The notes under the pieces are model-generated. The model had not been told where the DNA came from and searched no databases. It was given only the letters and a program-made list of their open reading frames with translations. From Patiria miniata (lineage: Eukaryota; Echinodermata; Asteroidea; Valvatida; Asterinidae), in the NCBI RefSeq assembly GCF_015706575.1, contig NW_024037069.1, positions 41,003,315-41,067,314 of the forward strand: DNA of 64,000 nucleotides, read 5' to 3'. Below, piece by piece: positions 41,501-53,500 of the stretch (position 1 is the stretch's first letter; every line of letters begins with the position of its first letter). Made by a program: the position numbers and the translations under genes.

Positions 41501-44500
41501 CATTAGCAAAGAGTGAGAGGATGTGGTTTCGAAACCGGCTTGCAAAAGGAAAAGCAAAGGGTCTTGAATTAGGATTACCTAGGGGAAAAAAAGGAACCAA
41601 ATTTTGTTGCTCCAGGTCCAAGGAGCAAAGGGTTAACTGTTTACTGACTAGTCATTTCAGTAGAGCAAATTACTTGCCAAAGTGTTTCAAAAAGAGTATC
41701 TTCACTCCTATTACTTCACTGATTAAAAACTGTTAACATTCTGATGTGAGCACAGAATTTCAAAATTACCTTAAAATATTGGGTACGACATGTTTAAAAG
41801 GAAGGCTTCCTAGGGAATTAAAATCCAGGCCACTGAGGGCCCATCTCAATTCATATCCGTGATGACTTCCAGACAAGTTGCAGGTAGAATCATTCACTTT
41901 GTTCGGAAGAAGCTCTGCATTTGTCCCGGACATGTTCCGGGGAAATTTTCTTTGGCAACCACTTGACTCAGCAATACTGATGACTTCATTGCGGGAAGAT
42001 TGAGGGGAAGTTGTTCAGAATCCCGCAACTTATAACTTGGAACTCGGAACTCGTCGGAACTCGTCTTGAGATGGGCCCTAACCTCTGTGATGAATCTTTT
42101 TGCACTTGTACTGACATCACGTTTGTGCAGTATCTACATTTTTATTTTGCCCTTTTTTTTGTATGTAGCTCCATCAGCAGCTCCTAGTAATGTTGGAGCG
42201 TCTGGAGGAAGCGCCTCCTCACTGCGTGTTACATGGGATGCCCTACCCGAAGAGGCCCAGAATGGAGGACTACAGGGATACAAGGTAAGAATTCCAAGCT
42301 GGGGCAAAGTCTCTCATCTCCTGACGCCATTATCATTGAGAAGTTAGCACCCAAGGTGGCCGAGGGCAGGGGTCAGGGTTTAAATCCAACTTCTATGTCC
42401 TTGGGCATGACACTTTACCCCACTTTCCTCTCTCCACCCAGGATTTCAACAGACTGGCAATCTTCCTGTTTTGACCAATCGCAGTCATGATTAGTGTCCA
42501 ACATGCCACGAGTCGCGCGGTGCGTACGCGCTGCGGCAATCTTTCATTTCCCAGAGTCACCAACAGAGGGCGGGCTTTCCGCCGAGTGCTGAGCAAATGA
42601 TGCAAACATGAATATGTATGAGGCATTTTATGAATGAATAACTGACTTCAGCTACCGTCAGCACATCCGGAACTTTGTTCTGGAAAACTATAATCCTCTG
42701 GCGATTTTGTCAACGAAAAACCAAGACAATCGGTCATCATAATCACTTTCAAAGGCTATTTTCATTTTGTCAACAGTAGTGACGTCACTACACATTAAAA
42801 ACGAAACCTTTTGGATAATAGGTTGTAAAATCCTTCATAATACATTGCAAACGGGCTTGGATGTGACTTTTGACCTCGTATCCCTCCGCTTTTCACCCCT
42901 TTCATAATGATGTTGACCTGCCTTATACAAGATATAGTCCGTCAAAAAGTTGGTTCAGCATCTTTTGTTTTAAGCTTAAGTGATGACGTCATCATTTCAT
43001 ACACTTAATTAAAAGCGTATTTTAACTGATCCCCCAATGATTTTTCCTCTTAGAATGTAATTAGAAGCAAAAACGATCATTTTTCAAAGTAGTTCTGAGT
43101 GTGGTAAGTGATATTACTCCGCCAAACATCAACAAAACAAGGAAACCCTCATCGCTATGCGTTTTGCATGTCCTGTGTCTCAAATATTGTCGTGCCCTGG
43201 AAGTGATGCGACCACGGAAAATTCCTCTTTTTCGGTAACTTGGCTCATAATACATGTCAAATATCATCTGATATGGTAGTTTATATCTTATCCATTAATA
43301 ATAATAGTCGTTTGATCACATTACTGCCTGCCCTTACTTTGAAATTTAGTGAATTTCATGGCGATCGATTGCAGAATCTGAACGATTTTGTTGTTGTTTT
43401 TTAAAAATGGCGGACCTCGCGTGCGTAATAATATTCACGAAATAGATGCAGTACTATCGCGCGCGGATTTATTTAATATGATTTTGTATTTGAATTTTCT
43501 AAAGTCGAATATCTTGAAGAAATACCTTTATTTGGAAAGATTCCCATACCTGCCCATCACTAATGTTTCCCTTCAGTGACATTAACAGCCATCAGAAAGA
43601 GCAAGTGATAATATTAATAATTATAAAAAGTCAAATTTAGCAGGGAAAATATTGTAGTTTTTACCAAGAACACCCGAGTCTCGTACGGTTTGTGCACATG
43701 ATCGACGACAAGTGATGGTCAGATATGGGAATCTTTTCCTTTTTTCTATTTTGTTATTTGAATTCAAACGCAAAGGAGTGAACTCAGTTTCATCAGTTCA
43801 TGGGAAGATAGAGGGAAAATCAGATAGAGTGGGGCATAGCCATGATACTTGATATGATAGCTAAGGAAATTAAAAAGCGTGAATGAGATGGTCTTCTGGT
43901 CATGAATGTTCAGAATTCAGCTACAATCACTTGACAAGATTTGGCCTCAAGATACAAATGGATTGTCAGTTTCCATTCCAAATGATGAGTCTTACTGACA
44001 TGACTGATTTTCTTCCATTTCCAAATGTGAAGGCTAGCCTAGGCAGTGGAATGGTACGGGAGTCATTGAAGTGAATTTCATGGTGATTGATTGCTCAGTC
44101 TGAGGGATTTTGTTGTTTTTAAAAAATGGCGGACCTCGCGAAATGTTATATTCACGAAATAGATGCAGTACTATCTCGCTCTGATTTTCGCGCTGAAATC
44201 AGTTTCTATTCCGAATGAGTCTCACCGAGTTTCTTCTAAATTTTAAAGTTAGACAGTGGAATGGGCAGAAGTCATTGAAATGAGCCTACATGTACATGGC
44301 ATATAATGACACAAACAGCCGACGGTGACAAAACTCATCGAATGACATGAATTTCTTCCTTTTTTTTTTTTTGGCGGGGGGGGGGGGGGGCCTTTGTGTA
44401 AGTTACAACATGTCTAAGGCTGTATGGTGGCATTTGTTTAAACCTAATTTTTCCAACTTTTTTTGTACAAATAAATCATAAACAATTCATTAGGCCTATC

Positions 44501-47500
44501 TTGGCCTTAAAATTAAATTCAGATCTGCAGTGTGATATGGCCCAGTCGTGTGCAAACTGCAATTATGTAAAAAGATCAGCAGCACTTTCGACAGGAATTC
44601 GAACCGCCCTTTATCTTGCCAAGTCACACTATCATCATTATTTAATTTTTAATGGCCATTTAGCTTCCCCGATGCAGTGACAAAATTTCCTTGTACATGT
44701 ACATGTATTTCATCTGTGTAACCCGAGTTCGAATCCCGCCTAGGCCAAAATGTGGATGAATTTTCAGTCCCTGCCTGATTCCGTGGGTTTTCCCCAGAAT
44801 TTTCTTCTGGGGTTTCCTCCCACCCTCTCATTTTCTCCTCTCTACAGATTTCTTGGCTTATGAGCTACAGTGCATTTTTCAGGAATCCTTGGCAGACTAA
44901 TCCTTACATGTGTGAATCAAGATTCCAGCTCGAGTCCAATTCGAGTCCCCTTTTTCCGTGACTGGGACTCTGACTCGACCCTGCGGACTCAGACTTGGAC
45001 TGTGCGACTCGAGACTCAGACTCATGAGATGTGACTCGGACTTGATGTTTGGTGACTCGACTACAAGTCTAATCCTTGGTTTAATTACCAGAAATAATCG
45101 ACAATAAGTTCAATGTTCACTGTTACATGGAAAGACATGTAACATATTTTACAAATGGAATAGAATAATATGTATGATGGCATAACAACAAAGTGAAACG
45201 TTGAACTCAACTGCAAAGTCTAACAACTTATTAAGGTAGTGGTAAAACCATGTCTCGCACATCCGGCGCAAGCAGGCTACCTGAAGAAGTTGGGAGACAA
45301 AGCAAGGGATTATCAGGCCCATCCACTATGACCTCAGTCCTAGTGGGTGACCCTGATTTGTTAACAGTAAAATATTTTTTATTTTTTTCGGATTTTTAAT
45401 TTTTTTTTGGTTTTTTTTTTTTATAGTTTTTTTGGGCATTAGATCCATAATACACCAAGATGAGAGTGTGTTGTGGTAACTGGATACCCCTAGACTTACC
45501 ACAAACTCCTCCCATTTTGCTAATATGGAGCAAAATGCAATTTTAGAGAGCAAAACAACATATTAATAAATGGTGTAAGTACATTTACTTTCATGTGACA
45601 GAGATGACCCTAAGAACACCGATCCAGAAGCGTCGCCTCATGGTTTTCTGAAACTGCAATTTATGTCCAACATGCATGCACAAAGGTCTGCAATGCATGC
45701 AAGCGAGCATGCGCATACAATGTACAGTGAGGCATTGAAGAGGAGCATGTGTAAATTGCTTACGCACGCGCAGTGGGTGACGCTTACTGGATCAGTCCAT
45801 TCCTAATATTTACAACTTGACGTGTGTAAGTTTTGGTGAGCTGTACTGGGCTTGCTGTCTGATTTGCAATTTCTGTCGCTTAGCAGGTTGGCGTACTGTG
45901 CAATACATGCGCTCGTATTTGTTCAATTGCGCGTGAATACTTTCTGTTGCCTGCTCAGACATCAAGCCAACACTACCTAAGAGCCGTGCTTGTCGAATGA
46001 CCTCTACTGTCAATAAGTGAAACTTTCTTTTGATGTTTTCCTTTGGAAAGTGTACTGGAAACCAGCAACCGAACTCGGAACATCGCAAGGCTAGTAGTTC
46101 CACCTCATGCTTGCAGAGCATCCTGTTGAGTGTGTACAATTCGTAACACGATTTGAACTTCTGAAACAATTTGTGCACTTTATCAGAGAGTTCTGGAGAG
46201 CCAAATGATTGGCATCCAGTGGTTGTGTCAATGAGAACAGGCAGAAAGATTTCTGAAAATTTCTGAAAATTACCCTCCTTCAACATTTTATTTACATCTG
46301 GGCCAATTAGTGATCCCCCATGATATGACTGTTTTCTAATTCCAAGTTCTTCCTGTACCCTGTTGAATTTAGTCATGAATGGCCCAGTGACATTCTTAAT
46401 ATCTTGTTCAATTTTATCCCTCATTTTTTGGTTTTCATTCATCTCTTTATTCAAGCGTTGAACCGAATGATTGATTTCTTTGCATTCAGCATTGAGCTGG
46501 CGAACCAATGTTCTAGATTCTTTGGCTTCTGCACTGTTCTCATTGTACTGTCGACCATTTTTTATGAAGTGGTTGGGGTTATTTGTCTGAACCTGAGCAA
46601 CCTGGTCCTGCTTAGCCACAAGTTCGACTTCACGTTCCCTCTTTGAATTGCATAAATCATCATGTTCCTTACTGAGGTCATTAACATGTGTGTACAGATC
46701 ATCTACCCCACTGTATATCCCATGATTTTCCAGGACCTCATTGTCCAATTTCTCTGCATTTTTCTGAACAATTTCAAAGAATTGCAAACCAAGCCCTAAG
46801 CTGATGTGTAAGGGACTGACCGATACATGTTCCGTGACATAACCCTCCGTACCAACAAGCGGTCGTTGAATGCAGTTATCATAGTTCTTTGCCTGATCTT
46901 TTTTTGCACCTTTTTCTTGGAACTCTGTGGCTTTTGCATGGCAGGTTGTCAGTTTCCTTTGAGCAACTGCAGCAATGCCATGGTCTTCATCATCATCACC
47001 ACCATCATCCCTGAAATCTTGAAGAATGTGCATGGCATGTGGTTTACCCTTTTTTAGATCTTGTAACGTGGCTAGGCAGTGTGGGCAAAAGTGATGACCA
47101 TTTGGCCCTGTCAAACCAAGAATCTTGGCAATCCATTCCCAGTCCCCACCCCACGTCAGTTTGCATTTTGTGTAAATTTTGGGGGATTCTGAGATGGTAG
47201 GATATTTGGCTTCAGATGAAGATGAAGCGCTTTGGCAATACCTGCAGTTAGGACTGATGTACCTATTGTCTGGATTTAGTTCCTTGAGTGGAGTGAAATC
47301 CAGCTTGTCATCTGCTGATTGAACCATGTCATCGGTGTACATGTGTTCAGCGTTGTCAATGTTTGGGCATGGAAGCTGTAACTTTGCGATATCCCCAGTG
47401 ACCTTCAGCAAATCATCAAATACTGGCTTAAATGCTGCCTGGATGTTGAGCCTGTCATCTTTTCCACCCTCAAAAATTCCCATGATTTTGACTGATCTTA

Positions 47501-50500
47501 CCGAGTGCCGCTCTTTGGAATTTAGAGTCTGGATTACCATTTTGGTAGTTTTCCCCCCCTTATCACCCGACGCATGAAGCCACAGAGTATTGTCAAAGCT
47601 TTCAACAATGTGATTATATTGAACCTGTTCAGTAACCATGCTGGTGATAAGATGCTCAACATTTACAATCCTGGTGAAGTGAACAGGGTTCCCACTACTC
47701 CCATTGAACTCGCCATACTCAAACTCGTAAGGTAGCTCTGCTGAAAAACGCATCGATTGCCGGGTTCCCATAAGTTTATGACCTGTTTCAATCTCAAGTC
47801 TGTTTTTGATCAATGTCCACATTGTCTCTGGCATTAGGCTGCGCAACCCATCAACTGTATCCCTTGAAAATTTTGTGCATACTCTTAGGCCTGCTGCTTT
47901 AGATGCTGCTGCATACCGATCTTTTTGCCGCTTGATATTTGCTGATCGCTGAGCCGAAATATCATCAGAGACAGTAGGGACTTGACTTGGAGGAGGTGAT
48001 CCTGTAGCTGAAGAAGTTTGTTCTGAACTTGATGAGGAACTAGGCCCACAATTTACAGCAGCAAATGTGCCACCTGAAACCAGCGTCTCTACTTTTTCAA
48101 TGATCTGGCTCCTCTTTCTGAGTGATCTATTACTACAAGTAGAACTTCCTAATTCAGCTACAGGAACCCGTACAAAACATTTTGCACGCCCTGGTGTGCC
48201 CTCAACTTTGAGTATATCTGGGTCCTGACTCTTTGAATTTTTGATGATGTAATGAAGGGCAGCACTTTTAAGCTGTTGTACCCCAGTGGATCTATCCACC
48301 CCAAATTCTGTAATGACATTTTCCTCAAATTTCTTAAGCCGGTTGTTTTCTGCTTCAAGTATCCCAATTTGTTCCTTCAAATTAGCAATCTTCTCTGAAC
48401 ATGCTGAACTAGTGCAAGGCGCGTCAATTTCTCCCCCGGCATGCCCAGCCCCCTCTTCCTGTTCTTTCGTATTGCTACAACGTTTTCCCCTGATCTGACG
48501 CTTGACTGAGTTTATCTTGCTATCTACACGATGCTTGTAAGTTAGTGAATTGTTTTGCCGAAATGATTGAACACACCACATGCACGAACTACACAGAAAA
48601 CCCTCCCTCTCTTCTTGAAGCAAAAAACAACTCTGCAAGTCATCTTTATAAATTGTAGTCGCATGAAATCTACTACTTACACTAGACTTACAAACACAAC
48701 ACTTCTCTCTCTTTGAAGGCATATCAAAATATCCTTTAGATAATGTCGAAACGGTTTATGAAAATCTCGGAAGTTTGTCACCGCAGCGAAGTCAACAAAA
48801 TGGCACGCATATAACGGGTTTTTAAACACGGTCACAATCCTAGAATCTTGACAGTGCATTGCTAACGTGAGCTACGCGGCGAGACAGCACCATACTATTG
48901 CAGGAACTCGCATAGACAACGTTGAACAAAAGAGGGCGCAAATTGGATGATGCCGCGATGGCAGGTAGTGATGCGTGCACAAGAGGCTGAGATGCCTGAA
49001 TGTGCATATGATGTGAGAAGCTGGAACGTGCGGTGTGGCGTTGGAGAGGCGCATGCCAAATGGATCAGCCTATTTCACTAACTTTCAAAGGGCACCAAAC
49101 CCTGTATAAGGGCAATTTCAGCGTTATGTAATGTCCATGACAGAGCTATTTTAGAGCTCAGTGAATACACCCGAAAATGCATTTTTCAAATCTTATACAT
49201 CCGTCATCAAGTAATGGTCAAGGATCTGGATCTGGATAATACTGCAAGCCAAAGTCCCATTGTAGGATGTACAGGTTGCAGGTATTACAGATTAGGATAT
49301 TACAGACTAGGAGTTTTTTTATCATTTCTCTGAATCATTAATTAGATAGCATGGTTAATTGGCTCTGTCACGGACATAACACTTCCTGTAATGACGCTGG
49401 AGTTGCCCTTAAGTATTTGCGGCTTGGCTCTTCCACCATAGGCCATCAAAATCTTCAAAAGCATGGCAAATCTGTTAAGTACCTAGGGTGATCAGGGTTA
49501 ACATTTGAAGCTTTGCCAGCCTCTTTGAGACCAATGTTCATCCAATGAAAACATTGCTTTGAAAAGTTGACACATTCGCACTCCAACAGATCACTTATTG
49601 GGAGACCCCAACCGAGCTGCGCATCGCCCGTGCGGCGCCCATCAAGTACACCAAGACGTTCCCCAGCCAGGACACGGAGGCCAGCCTAGACGGACTCAAG
49701 TGCTTCACCGAGTACTCGCTGACGGTGATCGGGTTCAACTCGGCTGGGGACGGACCAGCCAGTGGGGAGATAACCAGTACGACGGAACAGAGTGGTCAGT
49801 TTCGCAACATTTTTTTTTGTTCATTTTTTTTTTCTGGATAAGCACTGAGTGTAGGAATCTGAGTATTAAGACAAATGGGTATGCTGAAAATGTTCAAGTG
49901 CTTGCAAATATCTGTTTACAGTGGCCATTCCCTGGAATTATAAATGAAAAAAAACGTCAAGAAAATCCAGAATGCCACAAATGAATATGTACATCGTTTT
50001 GAAGCTTATTATCTGTATTTCAATGAAATATAGTTTATTTCTAACAATGTTCAACAGTTCAGCTGTAAAAAAGTAATAAGTAATAAACTGAAGTAATAAA
50101 TAAGTAATAAACTGAAAAAAGTAATAAGTACACACAAAGTCAATTTGTCTGAATACGTCCGACACCATTGTGTTTCGAGGCCATTTCTACTATGGCAAAA
50201 CAGTTGCATGAATAATTTGTTTTTTGAAATCATTGGAGTAACTGTAAGTGATACGTTTTATCATAATTAAAATCCACCATATGATGAAAAGGTTTATTAT
50301 AAACTCTGTTAAATTGTCCCAAAATGTACCTCTGACACTGTGGAACAGCCCAGTATTTTACGAGTAATTTGTTTTGAAACTTGATGCTCACGGGTAACTA
50401 TGTTTAAGTTGACTTTTTAGTTCTGTCATAATTTTTTTTTTTTTTTGTAATTTTAATCCACTGTCCTTTGAGCTTATTGCTGGTTGATTTAATGACATAT

Positions 50501-53500
50501 AAATAACTTAAAAAGATCAATAAAAAGGCCTGGGCAAAAGGTCTTTTTTCAAATCTGTGTACATTTTATAAACTTTTTGTTACAAAAAAAAATCCCATTT
50601 TTGGACAACAAACCCCTCAAAAATATACATGTAGTCACTGTAATTTTCCTGTACATTTTTTTTGTTTTAGTTCCCGGTATCCCGTCAGCAGTCGGTTTCC
50701 ACCGCATCAGGATGACGTCTCTGAATCTGACGTGGGCACCCCCAGAACTCCCCTGCGGTGAAGTCGATGGGTACCAAGTCTACTATGAGAGTGTCACGCC
50801 GATAGATGGTATTTATATAAACAGGGCCAATTTCAAATGAATTATGAGTGCCCCCTCAATGCTGAAAATGAGAAAGTCCTAATATTGAAGGACTATCGGG
50901 GGCCATCTTGGTTTGTGCACTTTGGTGTAAAAAATTATGTTAATAGTGAATAGCACAGTGTCCTTCACATGCTTTTGTTGTGGAGTTACAAACTGTTTCC
51001 TTTTGTTCACGAACTAAGTCATTGTCAGGAAGCTGTTTTTGTTTTTGTCACCACCTTCGTAAAGTACACCGCTTATTTATAGAAGTTTTTTTTTAACCTA
51101 TTGCTAGTATTTTACTGCAAGTTGCCAAAGTTAAACTTGTAGGACTGTAATTTATTAAGTTTTGTAAAAAAAAAAAATTCTCCGTTATTTAACTCTTTCA
51201 GTGCCAAACTCGTACATGTACGAGGTATATTTGTTAGTCCAATAGCGCCAACCTCGTACATGTACGAGGTAATGTTCGTAAATGTTCGTACTTAAAATTG
51301 CCAAACCTCGTACATGTACGAGGTAGAGTAAATATGTTATCAAAAGGGGGCGCTCTTGCTCTTTCTAATGGTACCATTTTCATGCATGTACGACCTGTAT
51401 TTATTTTTTCATTCGAGTTCTTGAGAGAGGGTGCAGCACTAAATCTCGTATTTTCTGCAAAAAGTGCGGAATCTCCCTGTGTTCAGGCCAGTGTTTCAGG
51501 GTGTATCACTATGTTTGTGACTACTTTTGACTTTCAAATATATCAAGGATATACCAGAGAGTAACAACAACAAATTTAGTGAGTAAAACTTATTTACTTT
51601 TTTTTTTTACAGAATTTTGAACAATTAACAAAAACGCTCGAAGTTGGGCGCTTTAGGGTTAAACTTTTCAAATTTCGCGGGCACTGAAAGAGTTAACTCA
51701 ATTAAAAATGTTACCCCCATATCACTATCATTTTCTCTTCAGTTTTAAAATAACAACTGGAAATACTTCAGTACTTTGGCCAGATTCTACTCTTAACTTC
51801 AAATATTATTGCTACACTCTTCATATCAATCAATCAATCAGGTGCCGTCTTCTCGCAGAAGGTTGGCTGCAATGGATTTCCATCTGTCTCTGTCCTGAGA
51901 TGCCCTTGCACATTCCATGTAGCTAAGGCCAGTCCAGTCTCTCACATTATCAAACCACGATGTTCTTCTTCTTCCTCTTGGTCTTTTCCCCTCTATTTTC
52001 CCTTCCAAAAGAGTCTTCTGCAGCATTTGGTTTCTCATCATGTGTCCAAAGTAGTTTGTCTTCCTGTATTTTACTGTTTTCATATAGAGTAACCTTTTAA
52101 GCAATATTTCCATTGCACACGCACATTGCAAAGTTCACCTTCACATTAAAGTGAGGCAAAGCAAAGCTGATCTGATGTCTTCTCCGTTCAATTGCAGGTG
52201 AGATATCCACCATCACCGTGGAGATCAACGGTCCCCAACTGGTGTACAGCGTGGAGAAGCTGGGAGAGTTCGCCGAATACATCTTCCGTGTCAAGGCTAG
52301 GACCAGGGGCCGTAGCTATGGTCCATACCGAGAGGCTAATGTCACCACTGGACCGCAAGAGGGTAATTATGATGCTTGCCCATTATTTTATGTCATTTCT
52401 TAAGAATATGCTTTATTAGAGCGGGATTATGTCATCAGATGAAAACATCTATACATTGGCACACTAGTTTTCATCAGTTGCTCTGTGTTAACCATTCAGC
52501 ACTACAGACTCACGAACCATTGAGTTTTAAGAACATAGGTCTGGGAGCTAGATACACGTAAGCCAGTGTAAAAAATTCCCGGATGTCACTCTGCGCCCAC
52601 CTATAATGATTTGTGAGGCGTTCTTGCAAAATGAGACGGAAATGGGCACAGGCAGTAGTGGAAAAAAATGCAAAAAAAAAAAATGGGGTAGATTATTTTT
52701 CAATATACCGATTCATTGATATTTGCAATCTTTGATATGTCTACTACACATGTTTTAAAGAAATAGTGTAAAAATCGTGGAATAAAGTAGGTTTTAAGGA
52801 AAAACAATTGGCATCTTTTATTTTCAAAAACACAAAACTTGGAACTGTAACGGCCTTTTTTTCTCAGCATTTTAATTTTTGGACATGTCGATCAATGCGA
52901 ACTTTAAACAGCCATAACTTGTCAACAGAATGTCCAATTGAAGTGCAACACACAGTATTTTAAGGAGTTTTATTTTCTTTCCTAATACCCGCACAACCCT
53001 CATTTCGACCTCTGCCCAGTTCCGTCTCAGTTTGCCAGAACGCCTCACATTTGAGAAAGTGTTTTATAACAAAGACAAGGCAACTCTGCTAAAGCTAGTC
53101 ACACGTGTCAAATGTATGTCAACTCAGTAATATATCAATTGCACACGAACACTCTGCGTGATTATTCAATCCGATTGTTTTAACCCTGCAATATTTCTTG
53201 TCTCTTGTTTTGCTCAGGTAAGCCAGGCAGGCCTGACTCCCTCACGGTGGAGGAGATGGACGATGCCTTCAAGCTGGTCTGGACTCGTTCTGAGAACACT
53301 GGTGCCTCGGAACTCATCGGTTACATATTGGAAAGCCAAGAAGAAGGTGGGTACTAGACCTCAGTTTAAATTCAGCAAAAGTACTTGGCTGTTGCGCTTT
53401 TTGTTCATCTCGATCATGTTGTTGGAGACAAAAGACCCTCCTGCGTGACGTTGCTTATGCGTGACGTTCGTCTCAATTTTTTCATTCCATTTTTCCGCAT

